Shown: positions 14,966-23,437 of the stretch, piece after piece
How positions within the stretch are numbered: position 1 is the first letter of the stretch
Layout of the letters: each line of letters opens with the position of its first letter
Assembly (NCBI GenBank): GCA_902765305.1
Contig: CACWZI010000039.1
Coordinates: forward strand, 1 to 40,140
Length of the DNA stretch: 40,140 nucleotides
Direction: 5' to 3'
From: an uncultured Eubacteriales bacterium
GTDB lineage: Bacteria > Bacillota > Clostridia > Christensenellales > Aristaeellaceae
Made by a program: the position numbers and the translations under genes
Notes under the pieces: generated by a model
The model's database searches: none
What the model was told of the DNA's origin: nothing
Seen by the model: the letters and a program-made list of their open reading frames with translations, nothing else

Positions 14966-15003
14966 CCCACCCGTTCCGACAAATTTGGGACGGGTGGGTG
15001 TTT
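14966..15003 (+). terminator. Terminator after acsB
   Basis: A 12-bp stem with CCCACCCGTTCC paired to GGGACGGGTGGG and a 9-base loop is followed by TGTTTCGTTTCTTTT. The remaining 15004-15140 holds a small GTCTGC/GCAGAC hairpin and no credible gene. Confidence 0.85.
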
Positions 15004-15140
15004 CGTTTCTTTTACTTTCATCATTTTACAGGGGGGATTTGATCTTATGCATAAGTCATCGTCTGCGAAGCAGACTGAGGGGCACCCTCTGCGCTGTAAC
15101 CGCGCTTCGTCCGCAATCATTGACAGCAACAGCAGGTTGC

Positions 15141-15169
15141 TTGTGTTTCAGGTATCTCTATAGTAGAAT
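15141..15169 (+). promoter_or_regulatory. Probable promoter for the XRE/zinc-ribbon gene
   Basis: TTGTGT (15141-15146), a 17-base spacer and TAGAAT (15164-15169). Both hexamers deviate from consensus, so this is a weak call. Confidence 0.45.
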
Positions 15170-15205
15170 GGCATCAGATATCATCAATACGAGGAGGTAC
15201 TTGTC

Positions 15206-15970
15206 ATGAACACACAGGAAGTGATTTACAGACTCAGAACGAACATGGGTCTTTCCCAGGACGAGCTGGCCGAGAAGGTCTTTGTCACACGGCAGGCGGT
15301 GTCCCGCTGGGAAAACGGCGACACCGTGCCCAATACGGAGACTCTGAAGCTGCTTTCCCGGCTCTTCAACGTCTCCATCAATACCCTGCTCGGCTCCCCG
15401 CAGAAGCTGATCTGCCAGTGCTGCGGCATGCCGCTGGACGACACCATCATCGGCAGGGACAGGGACGGAACGCCCAACGAGCACTACTGCCAGTGGTGCT
15501 ATGCCGACGGCACCTACACCTACAGCGACATGGACGACTTGATCGACGTCTGTGTGAGAAACATGGTCAGTGAGGGCTTCACCGAAGAACAGGCGCGCGC
15601 CCATCTGAAGCAGACGCTGCCCACGCTGGATTACTGGAAGCGTTACGAAGAGCTGAGCGATGGCGGCCAGTTTGAGGCCTTCAAGCAACAGCTGATTGAA
15701 GAGATCAACGCGCTTCACATCGAAGGCCTGCCCAGGGTCGATAAGCTGAACGCCCTGGTCGGCAGCTTTGTCAATCTGGAATACCCCCTTCCCAGCGGTA
15801 TGAAGGCAAAATTCCTGAACGACCAGACGACCTATCTGGGCAATCAGCTGGAATCCGAATTTGGCGGCGAACGGTGCTTCGGCGTGCTGGCCTGCATGGA
15901 TTTCATACTGATCTGCACCTACGAGAAGGACGGCGTCAATCCGGAGCTGGTGATGTACAAAAAGAGATGA
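15206..15970 (+). CDS. XRE regulator with zinc-ribbon domain
   Basis: The 254-residue protein has an N-terminal helix-turn-helix (residues 1-65; LSQDELAEKVFVTRQAVSRWENG is the core). A zinc ribbon follows at about 70-100, with CQCCGMPL and YCQWCYADG supplying four Cys, as in the putative zinc ribbon domain found after such regulators. The C-terminal ~110 residues end in a small alpha/beta region I do not recognise. GAGGAGG precedes the ATG. It lies just after the CODH/ACS operon and before a methyltransferase on the same strand. A role in sensing metal or redox state is possible but not shown. Confidence 0.88.
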   Translation: MNTQEVIYRLRTNMGLSQDELAEKVFVTRQAVSRWENGDTVPNTETLKLLSRLFNVSINTLLGSPQKLICQCCGMPLDDTIIGRDRDGTPNEHYCQWCYADGTYTYSDMDDLIDVCVRNMVSEGFTEEQARAHLKQTLPTLDYWKRYEELSDGGQFEAFKQQLIEEINALHIEGLPRVDKLNALVGSFVNLEYPLPSGMKAKFLNDQTTYLGNQLESEFGGERCFGVLACMDFILICTYEKDGVNPELVMYKKR

Positions 15971-16011
15971 CCCACCCTTGAGCGAATAGTTTTCAGATGG
16001 GGATGGTTGAG

Positions 16012-16758
16012 ATGTCAAGGCAAAACATCTATGATAACGACCTGTTTTTTGACCGCTTCCGAAGCAGCAGGAACAGCGAAGTCAATTTCAACGATTGCAT
16101 AGAAACGCCAATACTGTTTTCGATGCTCCCGGACCTCCATGGAAAAACGATTCTCGACATCGGCTGCGGTATGGGACAGCATGCAAAGCAGTATTCAGAC
16201 ATGGGCGCAAAAGCCATTTTGGCCATCGACATCTCCGAAAAGATGCTCACTTATGCCAGAGAATACAACAGCGCTGATCATATCGTCTATCAGCGCATGG
16301 CCATGGAGGATATCAGGGCTATCGGACAACAGTTCGATTTGGTGACGAGCTCCCTTGCATTTGATTACATAGAGGATTTCGGCGGTTTGATGTCGAGTAT
16401 ATACCTGCTTATGGCGGACGACGCGAAGCTGGTTTTCAGCATGTCCCATCCCATGGTGACGGCTTGGGATGGCTCCTGTGACCGCTATACCCGCACAGAA
16501 TCCGGGGAACGCCTGCATGCCAATGTCGTCAATTACTGTGTGGAAGGGCGAAGAGTGGTTCATTGGGTCGTCGACGGATATGAGTGTTACCACAGAACGC
16601 TGGCAACGCTCATCAACGATATGATCAAGGCTGGGTTCAACATCGAGGAATGCCAGGAATCCCACATCTCGGATGATATGAGGAAGCAATATCCCGACCT
16701 GTTCGGCGGCACGATTCACCGCCCGGAATTCATCTTCTTCAGGTGTGGGAAGCGCTGA
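16012..16758 (+). CDS. Class I SAM-dependent methyltransferase
   Basis: A 248-residue Rossmann-fold methyltransferase. Motif I is ILDIGCGMGQHAKQY (about residues 46-60), with the acidic residue of motif II in ILAIDIS and motif III near DLVTSSLAFDYIED. The substrate is not evident; the C-terminal part (MVTAWDGSCDRYTR to the end) resembles small-molecule methyltransferases. The ATG at 16012 is chosen because of the GGGGATGG just upstream; starts at 15997 or 16003 are possible. It follows the XRE/zinc-ribbon gene by about 40 bases and is probably in one transcript with it. It has no evident link to the THF pathway. Confidence 0.85.
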   Translation: MSRQNIYDNDLFFDRFRSSRNSEVNFNDCIETPILFSMLPDLHGKTILDIGCGMGQHAKQYSDMGAKAILAIDISEKMLTYAREYNSADHIVYQRMAMEDIRAIGQQFDLVTSSLAFDYIEDFGGLMSSIYLLMADDAKLVFSMSHPMVTAWDGSCDRYTRTESGERLHANVVNYCVEGRRVVHWVVDGYECYHRTLATLINDMIKAGFNIEECQESHISDDMRKQYPDLFGGTIHRPEFIFFRCGKR

Positions 16759-16803
16759 TATGCGGCAGTAATCAGAGACAATCCGTTTGATCGAGGTGTT
16801 ATA

Positions 16804-17349
16804 ATGGACAAGAAAGCCCTGCGCCGGGAGATCGGCGCGAAGAAGCGCGCGCTGAGCGCGGCGGAGATCGAATCGAGAAGCGCAATTTTGGCGGAAAAGC
16901 TGTTCTCAACCGCCCAATACCGCGATTGCAAATCCCTCTACGCCTACCTCTCCTTCAACCAGGAGGTGCGCACGAACCCCATCATCCAGCGGGCATGGGC
17001 CGACGGGAAGCGGGTGGCGGTGCCGAAGGTCGTCGGGAATGAGATGGTGTTCATCTGGATCGACAGCTTTGAGGGCCTGGCTCCCCAGGGCGCATTCCAC
17101 ATCATGGAGCCCATTGAAGACGGTCCCGTCGCCGGCGACGAAACCGCACTGATCCTGATGCCCGGGCTGGCCTTCGACCCCCAGGGCCACCGGGTGGGCT
17201 ACGGCGGCGGCTACTATGACCGCTACCTCGCCGCCCAACCCCACCACCCCACCGTGGCGCTGTGTTACGACTTCCAGCTGTACGACCACTTGGACGTGGA
17301 CGATTACGACGTGCCGGTGGATTTCATCATCACAGACAAAGAAAAATGA
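16804..17349 (+). CDS. 5-formyltetrahydrofolate cyclo-ligase
   Basis: MTHFS converts 5-formyl-THF to 5,10-methenyl-THF with ATP and so recovers folate for the C1 pathway. The 181-residue product has the basic N-terminal KALRREIGAKKRAL, the YLSFNQEVRT strand and the strongly conserved LMPGLAFDPQGHRVGYGGGYYDRYL substrate/ATP loop (about residues 118-142). Length is normal. GAGGTG precedes the ATG. It sits next to the fhs-fchA-folD cluster but on the opposite strand. Its stop codon lies inside the convergent terminator at 17331-17384. Confidence 0.95.
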   Translation: MDKKALRREIGAKKRALSAAEIESRSAILAEKLFSTAQYRDCKSLYAYLSFNQEVRTNPIIQRAWADGKRVAVPKVVGNEMVFIWIDSFEGLAPQGAFHIMEPIEDGPVAGDETALILMPGLAFDPQGHRVGYGGGYYDRYLAAQPHHPTVALCYDFQLYDHLDVDDYDVPVDFIITDKEK

Positions 17350-17384
17350 GGCAACCGAAGTTGCCCCATTTTTCTTTGTCTGTG
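17331..17384. terminator. Bidirectional terminator between convergent genes
   Basis: A perfect 18-bp outer stem (17331-17348 with 17367-17384) is followed by one mismatch, a 6-bp inner stem and a CGAA tetraloop. Its A-rich and T-rich arms provide a T tract in both directions. The stop codon of the 5-formyl-THF cyclo-ligase lies within it, and the DUF1576 gene ends at 17385. Confidence 0.93.
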
Positions 17385-18704
17385 CTAAGCCTGCCCTCTT
17401 CTCTGCTGCTTGCGCTTGAAGTAGTGCTCCAGTATCGGCACATACAGGAAGCACACGATGCCCGCGGTGAAGCCGCCGTTGTACAGGTTAAAGCCGCCAT
17501 GAATGGCGGGAACGCTGGTGACCAGGCAGTAGTGCAGTATGCCAGCGACAATGCCGGCGATGATGCCATATTCGCCACTGATTGGCGCGAGGCCGCTGGC
17601 AAAGCACAGGCCCACGACGATCGCCTGTGCGTTGACGGCGAAGGCCGTGATGCCCGCCTTGTTCAGCAGACCCATGATCACATAGCCGATCATGATCGGG
17701 AATACGTTCAGCGGCGTCGCGCCGTTGCAGCAGCAGCACAGCATACAGAACACAGCGCCCATCGTGGCGCCGGTGAAGGTCGCGCCGATCAGGTTGTAGT
17801 ACAGCATGATGAACAAGCCGTAGACGCCGATGTTCATCACACAGGAGCCGCCGCTGTACTTCGCGGTGAAGTCGGACTTGTAGCCCGAATCCACGATCAG
17901 CTTCGTGTAATCCCCCAGCCCGCCGTTCAGGACCAGGCCGAATATGACGCACAGCCCGAACAGCGCGCAGCAGAAGACGTTCACGTACATCCGGTTCCCC
18001 TCGCCCAGCGTTGCCGTGATGGCGGGCGCTTCGACGCCGGGAATCTTGTAGAGCACCGCGAAGATCAGGAAGCACAGGAAGCCCGCGGCGGGTCCAGCGT
18101 TGTACAGGTCATAGCCCTTGTGGAAGCCCGGGGAATGGGCACACAGCGCGGGCATGGTGCAGCCCACCACCACGCCGATCATCAGCGCCAGCACGACGCC
18201 CAGCAGCGTCAGGTGGGGCTCCTCCCCCATCACCGGGTAGTAGAACAGCACCTGGGTGATGATGGGTGCGACCGCCGTGGCAAACATGAAGAAGTTCAAG
18301 AACTTGCCAAGGGGCTGGCGCTTGATCAGCGCGTAGACCACCACGCCCAGCATCAGCGGGATGATGTTCAGTATACTCATGCCGTAGGAGCAGAAGCCCA
18401 GCGTCAGGAAGAACGCGAGCACCGTGCCACCGTTGACCTTCGCCTCGGGCAGGAACATCAGCGCGCAACAAACCGCGCCCACCAGAAAGTAGTTCAGCAT
18501 CGAGCCCGATATGCTGCCGATCTCCGGTTTGAAGTAGTCCTTGGTCAGCTGTGCCGGCATCAGGCAGATGCGGCGCAAGCCGGGCAGCATTTCCTTTACA
18601 TCCGGCGCGAAGAAGGCCCCGATCAGGAAGGCCAGCGTAAACGCGCACATCACTGCCCGAAGCAGCTTGCCGTTGTCGATGACGCGCCTCGTCTTGGTGC
18701 TCAT
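17385..18704 (-). CDS. DUF1576-family polytopic membrane protein
   Basis: The 439-residue protein has about ten to twelve hydrophobic segments. It matches DUF1576, a clostridial family of unknown function. Two halves repeat the same motifs: LNIIPLMLG (about 112-120) followed by GFHKGYDLYNAGPAAGF (193-209), and LNVFPIMIG (second half) followed by IHGGFNLYNGGFTAGI (401-416). Such an internal duplication with a conserved polar LYN-G motif in a membrane stretch is typical of channels and transporters, so a small-solute transporter is a reasonable inference. GGGGGAG precedes the ATG. It lies downstream of folD behind a hairpin and has no clear promoter, so it may receive read-through from the C1 operon. 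Confidence 0.85.
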   Translation of the reverse strand: MSTKTRRVIDNGKLLRAVMCAFTLAFLIGAFFAPDVKEMLPGLRRICLMPAQLTKDYFKPEIGSISGSMLNYFLVGAVCCALMFLPEAKVNGGTVLAFFLTLGFCSYGMSILNIIPLMLGVVVYALIKRQPLGKFLNFFMFATAVAPIITQVLFYYPVMGEEPHLTLLGVVLALMIGVVVGCTMPALCAHSPGFHKGYDLYNAGPAAGFLCFLIFAVLYKIPGVEAPAITATLGEGNRMYVNVFCCALFGLCVIFGLVLNGGLGDYTKLIVDSGYKSDFTAKYSGGSCVMNIGVYGLFIMLYYNLIGATFTGATMGAVFCMLCCCCNGATPLNVFPIMIGYVIMGLLNKAGITAFAVNAQAIVVGLCFASGLAPISGEYGIIAGIVAGILHYCLVTSVPAIHGGFNLYNGGFTAGIVCFLYVPILEHYFKRKQQRRGQA

Positions 18705-18726
18705 ATGTACTCCCCCTCATGATTAT

Positions 18727-18763
18727 AACATCCGCCCGTCAACGCTCTTGATGGGCGGATGTT
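18727..18763 (-). terminator. Hairpin between folD and the DUF1576 gene
   Basis: A 16-bp stem with one mismatch (AACATCCGCCC paired with GGGCGGATGTT at its base), 13 bases after the folD stop. On the minus strand only ATAATC follows, so termination is probably incomplete. Confidence 0.7.
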
Positions 18764-18776
18764 CATTATTGTTGGT

Positions 18777-19664
18777 TTACTTCGCCGCCTGGCGCTCCGC
18801 GGCCTCGACCACATGGCCGATCAGCACGCTGGTGGTGACGCTTCCGACGCCGCCGGGCACCGGGGTGATGGCCTCGACGATGGGCTCGACCTCCTCGAAC
18901 ACCGCGTCGCCGGCGATGGCGCCCTTGCCGCCCTTGCTATTGACCTTCTCGGGGTCCCAGTTGATGGACACGTCGATCACGATCTGGCCGGGCTTGACGT
19001 AATCCTTTGTCAGGCTCTTCAGCACACCGGCGCTGGACACCAGTATGTCGGCCTGGCGAGCTTCGGCGGGCACGTCCACGGTGCGAGTGTGGCACACGGT
19101 GACGGTGGCGTTCTTGCCCATCAGCATCATCGCGGCGGGCTTGCCCACCACCAGGCTTCGGCCGATGACCACGGCCTTCTTGCCCTTGCAGTCGATGCCG
19201 TAGTAGTCCAGTATCTCCATGCAGGCCTGGGGGGTGCAGGGCGGGAAGCCCAGGTCCTTGCGGCCTTCGAACACGCCTGCGTTGGACAGGTCGGTCATGC
19301 AGTCCACGTCCTTGGCCGGATCGAGAGCGTTGCAGATCTCGTCCTGGTCAGCCTTCAGGTGCTTCGGCAGGGGCCGGAACATCAGCACGCCGTGGATGGA
19401 GGGATCGGCGTTGATGGCCTTGATCTGGTCGATCAGCGCTTCCTTGGTCACGTCCTCGGGCAGCAGGAACTTCTGTACCTCCACGCCGATCAGCTCAGCG
19501 CGGGCCGTCGCGCCCTTCTCATAGGACAGGTCGGAGGGGTTTTCGCCGCAGCGGATGATGCCCAGCTTCGGCGCGATGCCCTTGGCCTTCAGCTCGGCCA
19601 CCTTCGCCTGGAGCTTTGCGTTCAGCGCGGCGGTGACCTCTTTGCCCAGTAAGAGTTTAGCCAT
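18777..19664 (-). CDS. folD: Methylene-THF dehydrogenase (FolD family)
   Basis: FolD reduces methenyl-THF to methylene-THF (and often also acts as cyclohydrolase). The 295-residue product shows VIGRSLVVGKPAAMML (NADP loop, about 167-182) and TPVPGGVGSVTTSVL near the end. It belongs to the SYERGA/FRPLP subfamily. Tyr48 is kept, but the catalytic lysine of E. coli FolD (Lys56) aligns with Ala52, and the Lys usual six residues after the Tyr in this subfamily is Ala54. The E. coli Gln98 position is Phe (MFRPLP). Cyclohydrolase activity is therefore probably lost, and FchA, encoded just upstream, would supply it. It is the last core gene of fhs-fchA-folD. GGAGG precedes the ATG. Confidence 0.95.
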   Translation of the reverse strand: MAKLLLGKEVTAALNAKLQAKVAELKAKGIAPKLGIIRCGENPSDLSYEKGATARAELIGVEVQKFLLPEDVTKEALIDQIKAINADPSIHGVLMFRPLPKHLKADQDEICNALDPAKDVDCMTDLSNAGVFEGRKDLGFPPCTPQACMEILDYYGIDCKGKKAVVIGRSLVVGKPAAMMLMGKNATVTVCHTRTVDVPAEARQADILVSSAGVLKSLTKDYVKPGQIVIDVSINWDPEKVNSKGGKGAIAGDAVFEEVEPIVEAITPVPGGVGSVTTSVLIGHVVEAAERQAAK

Positions 19665-19750
19665 AATATGTTATCCTCCGTTTGAGGGCACAGGGAGCAG
19701 GGAACAGGAATGGCGATTCATGCTCCTGGCCCTCCCCTTTCCCGGTATTC

Positions 19751-20374
19751 TTAGAAGAAGTTTTTCCGCACGCCCTCGAAGATCTCGTCGGCCATGGTGC
19801 AGTACTTGTCCAGCATGCCGATGGCCTTGGCGTTCATCTGCTCGGCGACTTCGCGGTTTTTCAGGGACTTTGTGTTGATGAATACGTTCAGGGACGCGCT
19901 CTGCAACGCCGCCTTGCAGCACACCGCGCCGCAGCCAGCGTCGGAAACGGCCAGCCGGGAACCCTTCGCCGCGAACACCGCGATGGCGTCGATGGCCTCG
20001 CAGCACAGCTCCATGATCTTCATCGGCACCGCGCAGGCCACGATGGTGGCCTCCTCCAGCACCTTGTCCCGGTTCGGATCGTCCTTGGGGATGCCATAGG
20101 CCTTCGCCAGCGGCTCGAAGCCCTCCGCGTCTGCGGGCACCTGGTCCAGCAGTTCCTTCTGAAGTCCGTCGCACTTGTGCTTCAGGGCGATGATTTCGTC
20201 CTCCACGGCGGCATACTTCTTTTTGCCGACGGTCAGGGAGCCCACCATGTTACCCAGGGCCGTACCGATGGCGCCCACCAGCGCCGCCGCGCCGCCGCCG
20301 CCCGGAACCGGAGCGTTGGAGGCCAGCACCTCCACGAATTCGCGGCAGGTGTTTTGGGTGAAATCCTTTGCCAT
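19751..20374 (-). CDS. fchA: Methenyl-THF cyclohydrolase
   Basis: FchA converts formyl-THF to methenyl-THF in the methyl branch of the Wood-Ljungdahl pathway. The 207-residue product belongs to the formiminotransferase-cyclodeaminase fold. It is helical, with the characteristic APVPGGGGAAALVGAIGTALGNMV glycine/alanine loop at about 21-44 that binds the folate, and the conserved DAGCGAVCCKAAL near residues 144-156. Length is normal. AAAGGAG precedes the ATG. It sits between fhs and folD in the same transcript, preceded by a 12-bp hairpin (20398-20425) that may lower its expression relative to fhs. Confidence 0.94.
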   Translation of the reverse strand: MAKDFTQNTCREFVEVLASNAPVPGGGGAAALVGAIGTALGNMVGSLTVGKKKYAAVEDEIIALKHKCDGLQKELLDQVPADAEGFEPLAKAYGIPKDDPNRDKVLEEATIVACAVPMKIMELCCEAIDAIAVFAAKGSRLAVSDAGCGAVCCKAALQSASLNVFINTKSLKNREVAEQMNAKAIGMLDKYCTMADEIFEGVRKNFF

Positions 20375-20397
20375 AACAGTTTACTCCTTTACTGGAA

Positions 20398-20425
20398 ATA
20401 TGGGTGACATCGCTGTCACCCATAT
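20398..20425 (-). terminator. Perfect 12-bp hairpin between fhs and fchA
   Basis: ATATGGGTGACA pairs exactly with TGTCACCCATAT around a four-base loop. On the minus strand it is followed by TTCC, too short a T run for a strong terminator. It is likely an attenuator or an mRNA-processing or stability element. Confidence 0.65.
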
Positions 20426-20446
20426 CCCTATCGGTTTATCGATTGA

Positions 20447-22240
20447 TTAGAACAGGCCGCTGACCTTGCCGGTCTCGGTGTCCACATCCACGCGGCGATA
20501 GGCCGGGTCGGAGGCAGTGCCGGGCATCATGGAGATGGTGCCGGCCATCGGGCAAAGGAACTTCGCTCCGCCGTACTCCAGGATGTCGCGGATGGGCAGA
20601 CGCCAGCCCTTCGGCACGCCCTTCAGGGTCGGGTCGTGGGACAGGGACAGGTGGGTCTTGACCATCATGGTGCAGTAATCGGCGTACTTCGGATCGCTCT
20701 CGAAGCGCTTGGCCTTCTCGATGGCCAAGGGCGCCCAATCGACGCCGTCCGCGCCGTAGACCTCCTTGGCGATGCGCTCGACGCGCTCGCGCAGGGGCAT
20801 CTCGAGGTCGTACAGGAACTTGATCTCGGGCTTCTGCTCGCAGGCCTCGACGACGACCTCAGCCAGCTCCCTGGCGCCCTCGCCGCCATAGCGCCAGTGG
20901 TTGGACTGGGCGCAGCGCACGCCGCGCTCGGCGCACAGGCGCTTGATCAGGGCGATCTCGTTGTCGGTGTCGGTGTAGAACTGGTTGATGCACACCACGG
21001 GCACGATGCCGGACTTCAGCACGGTGTTCACGTGATGGAACAGGTTCTCGCAGCCCTTCTCCACCAGCTCCAGGTTCTCCTCGGTGTACTCCACGGGCAG
21101 GGGACGGCCGGGGGAAACCTTGGGCCCGCCGCCATGCATCTTCAGGGCGCGAACGGTGGCCACGATGACAGAGACGTTCGGGGTCAGGCCGGACAGGCGG
21201 GTCTTGACGTTCCAGAACTTCTCGAAGCCGATATCGGCGGCAAAGCCGGACTCGGTGACGTGGTAGTCGAACAGCTTCAGGGCCAGGCGGTCGGCGATGA
21301 CGGAGCTCTGGCCGATGGCGATGTTCGCGAAGGGGCCGGCATGGATCAGCACGGGCTGATGCTCGACGGTGTAGCACATGGTGGGATTGATGGTGTTGCG
21401 CATCCATGCGGTCATGGCGCCGGCAACCTCCAGGTCCTCACAGGTCACGGGCTCGCCGCTACGGCTGTAGGCCACGACGATCTTGCCGATGCGCTCGCGC
21501 AGGTCCTTCAGGTCCTTGGCGACGGCCAGTATGGCCATCAGCTCGGAACCGACGGCGATGCCGAACTTGCTCTCCATCAGGTAGCCGTCCTTGTTGCCGC
21601 CGACGCCGATGATGATGTTGCGCAGGCCCTGGGCGCAGAAGTCCAGCACCCAGCCCATCTCGACGCGCTTGGGGTCGATGTCCAGGCGACGGCCCATGTT
21701 GTGCTTGGCCATCTCTTCGTCGGTGTAGTTGCGCTCGTGCTGCATGCGGGCGTTCAGCGCCACCATGGCCAGGTTGTGGGCGTTCATGATGTCGTTGATG
21801 TCACCGGTCAGGCCCAGGGAGAACTCGGTCATGGGCATCAGCAGGGCGTTGCCGCCGCCGGCCGCAGTGCCCTTGACGTTCATGGTGGGGCCGCCGGAGG
21901 GCTGGCGCAGCGCGCCGCCGACGTTCTTGCCGATCTTCGCGAGGCCCTCGATCAGGCCCAGGGAGACGGTGGATTTGCCCTCGCCCAGGGGGGTGGGGGT
22001 GATGGCGGTGACCTCGATGAACTTGCCGTCGGGCTTGTCCTTCAGGCGGTTCATGATCTTGATGAAGTCAAGCTTCGGGGTCTTGCCGTAGGGAATGATC
22101 TCCTCGGGCAGCAGGCCGAGCTTCTCCCGGAAATAATCCACCGGGGGCAGCTTCTTTTCGGCATTTTCAGCGATCTGCCAGTCTTTGTAGACCGTAGGAT
22201 CAAGCATGTCGGTCTTCTCGAAGATGGTGGGATCAAGCAT
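20447..22240 (-). CDS. fhs: Formate-tetrahydrofolate ligase
   Basis: Fhs activates formate with ATP to 10-formyl-THF, the entry step of the methyl branch. The 597-residue product is slightly longer than usual (about 555-560) because of its N-terminus. Visible motifs: the phosphate loop [11 protein letters not shown] (about 65-75), [20 protein letters not shown], the [11 protein letters not shown] stretch and [11 protein letters not shown] near the end. The ATG at 22240 follows AAGGAGG. The first 20 codons contain a repeat: [11 protein letters not shown] is followed by [10 protein letters not shown], with GACATGCTTGATCC nearly copied at the DNA level, so the second ATG may be the older start. 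It heads the fhs-fchA-folD operon from the promoter at 22276-22304. Confidence 0.97.
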   Translation of the reverse strand: MLDPTIFEKTDMLDPTVYKDWQIAENAEKKLPPVDYFREKLGLLPEEIIPYGKTPKLDFIKIMNRLKDKPDGKFIEVTAITPTPLGEGKSTVSLGLIEGLAKIGKNVGGALRQPSGGPTMNVKGTAAGGGNALLMPMTEFSLGLTGDINDIMNAHNLAMVALNARMQHERNYTDEEMAKHNMGRRLDIDPKRVEMGWVLDFCAQGLRNIIIGVGGNKDGYLMESKFGIAVGSELMAILAVAKDLKDLRERIGKIVVAYSRSGEPVTCEDLEVAGAMTAWMRNTINPTMCYTVEHQPVLIHAGPFANIAIGQSSVIADRLALKLFDYHVTESGFAADIGFEKFWNVKTRLSGLTPNVSVIVATVRALKMHGGGPKVSPGRPLPVEYTEENLELVEKGCENLFHHVNTVLKSGIVPVVCINQFYTDTDNEIALIKRLCAERGVRCAQSNHWRYGGEGARELAEVVVEACEQKPEIKFLYDLEMPLRERVERIAKEVYGADGVDWAPLAIEKAKRFESDPKYADYCTMMVKTHLSLSHDPTLKGVPKGWRLPIRDILEYGGAKFLCPMAGTISMMPGTASDPAYRRVDVDTETGKVSGLF

Positions 22241-22275
22241 GGTCAGTTTTCCTCCTTCAATTGAATCGCTCAAAT

Positions 22276-22304
22276 AGTATACCACGATTATTCAAAGCAG
22301 TCAA
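22276..22304 (-). promoter_or_regulatory. fhs-fchA-folD promoter, TTGACT-17-TATACT
   Basis: -35 TTGACT at 22299-22304, -10 TATACT at 22276-22281, optimal spacing. It is divergent from the trigger-factor-like gene promoter 60 bases away. Confidence 0.85.
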
Positions 22305-22362
22305 TAAATAGCAGTTTAATTATTACGGCATTCGACCGATTTTGACGGAAAGTGGACGACGA

Positions 22363-22391
22363 TTGACAGCAAAGCAGGGATATGATACATT
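22363..22391 (+). promoter_or_regulatory. Promoter of the trigger-factor-like gene
   Basis: TTGACA (22363-22368), a 17-base spacer and TACATT (22386-22391), about 35 bases before the start codon. Confidence 0.7.
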
Positions 22392-22425
22392 ATTTATATC
22401 ATTTGAATTGGGAGTGTTTTCAATC

Positions 22426-23379
22426 ATGCTGAATTACAAGGGTTTAAAGGGTACCTGTGAGCGCCTGATCGTCTCCGAGGCGCAGGTCGACCGGCAGGTG
22501 GACGCTCTTCTGGAGCAGCACGCCAAAATCATCCCCGTCACAGGGCGCGCCAGCGAGCCCGGCGACGAGCTGGTGCTGGACTATGCGGGCTTCTGCGACG
22601 GCGTGCAGTTTGAGGGCGGCACCGCCCAAAACCAATCCCTGGTGCTGGGCAGCGGCGCCTTCATCCCGGGCTTCGAGGAGCAGCTCTTGGGGACCCGCCC
22701 CGGCGACGCGGTGGACGTGCATGTCACCTTCCCCACCCCTTACCATTCCGAGGAACTGGCCGGCAAGGCGGCCGTGTTCAAGTGCACCGTCAGGGAAATA
22801 CGCCAGCGGGAAAAGTACGCCCCCGACGACGCCTTTGCCCGTGAGGTGGGCGGCTTTGACAGCTTCAGCGCGATGCGCGAGGCGCTCCGGCAGGGCATGC
22901 AGGCCTATGCCGACCGACAGGCCGACGCGGACCTGAAGATGCGATTGCTGGACGAGCTGGTCGACAGCTACGACGGCGACGTCGATGAAGCCCAGGTCGA
23001 GGCTGGGCTGGAAGCAGAGATGCAGTCCCTGCGCGCTCAGCTCGCCCGGCAGGGCCTGACGCTGGAGGCCTACTGCCGATTTACCGACAAAACCGAGGAC
23101 CAGCTGAGGGCGGATCGCCTGCCGGACGCCAGGAAGCGGGTTATCCGTCAGCAGATCCTGCTCGATATCATCGACGCAGAGGGCATCGAGGCCGGCGAAG
23201 ACGACGTGGCCGAGGAGATCCAAAGGCTTTGCCGGCAGAACAACATGACCCCTGAACAGCTTTCCGCCCGCCTGGACGAGGCCTCCCAGCGGGCCATCGT
23301 GCAGAACGTGCTGGCGGACAAGGCATTGGAGCGGCTGAAGACATACGCGGATATCGAGACCGTAGAGAAGCAACAATGA
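22426..23379 (+). CDS. Trigger-factor-like FKBP chaperone lacking the ribosome-binding domain
   Basis: The 317-residue protein has an FKBP-type prolyl isomerase domain at about 42-130 (GDELVLDYAGF, LGSGAFIPGFEEQLLG, PGDAVDVHVTFPTPY are the FKBP strands). A helical C-terminal arm domain of the trigger-factor type follows (residues 140-310). The ~110-residue N-terminal ribosome-docking domain with its GFRxGxxP loop is missing, as the protein begins only about 40 residues before the FKBP part. It is cytosolic. It is likely a second, ribosome-independent folding factor. GGAG lies 12 bases before the ATG, and an in-frame start further upstream has no ribosome site. It is a single-gene transcript ending at 23388-23428. 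Confidence 0.88.
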   Translation: MLNYKGLKGTCERLIVSEAQVDRQVDALLEQHAKIIPVTGRASEPGDELVLDYAGFCDGVQFEGGTAQNQSLVLGSGAFIPGFEEQLLGTRPGDAVDVHVTFPTPYHSEELAGKAAVFKCTVREIRQREKYAPDDAFAREVGGFDSFSAMREALRQGMQAYADRQADADLKMRLLDELVDSYDGDVDEAQVEAGLEAEMQSLRAQLARQGLTLEAYCRFTDKTEDQLRADRLPDARKRVIRQQILLDIIDAEGIEAGEDDVAEEIQRLCRQNNMTPEQLSARLDEASQRAIVQNVLADKALERLKTYADIETVEKQQ

Positions 23380-23387
23380 TACGCTGT

Positions 23388-23428
23388 AAACATCGAGGCT
23401 GCGCCATTTAAGCGCAGCCTCGATGTTT
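23388..23428. terminator. Terminator between convergent genes
   Basis: A 17-bp stem (AAACATCGAGGCTGCGC paired with its complement) with a 7-base loop lies between the trigger-factor-like gene and the LysR gene. AT-rich ends serve both directions. Confidence 0.85.
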
Positions 23429-23437
23429 ATGGGCCCT

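Noticed and set aside
12763-15129. A 788-codon open frame on the minus strand opposite acsB
   Set aside because: It is a codon-bias shadow of acsB: its product is rich in Val, Leu, Gly, His and Asp without any domain, and it has no ribosome site.
14960-15163. A 67-codon plus-strand ORF after acsB
   Set aside because: It starts inside the acsB terminator hairpin and has no domain. A shorter start at 15048 has a G-rich upstream run at poor spacing, so the evidence is too thin.
18713-18750. TTGACG and TATAAT on the minus strand before the DUF1576 gene
   Set aside because: The spacer is only 9 bases and the hexamers lie within a hairpin, so this is not a usable promoter.
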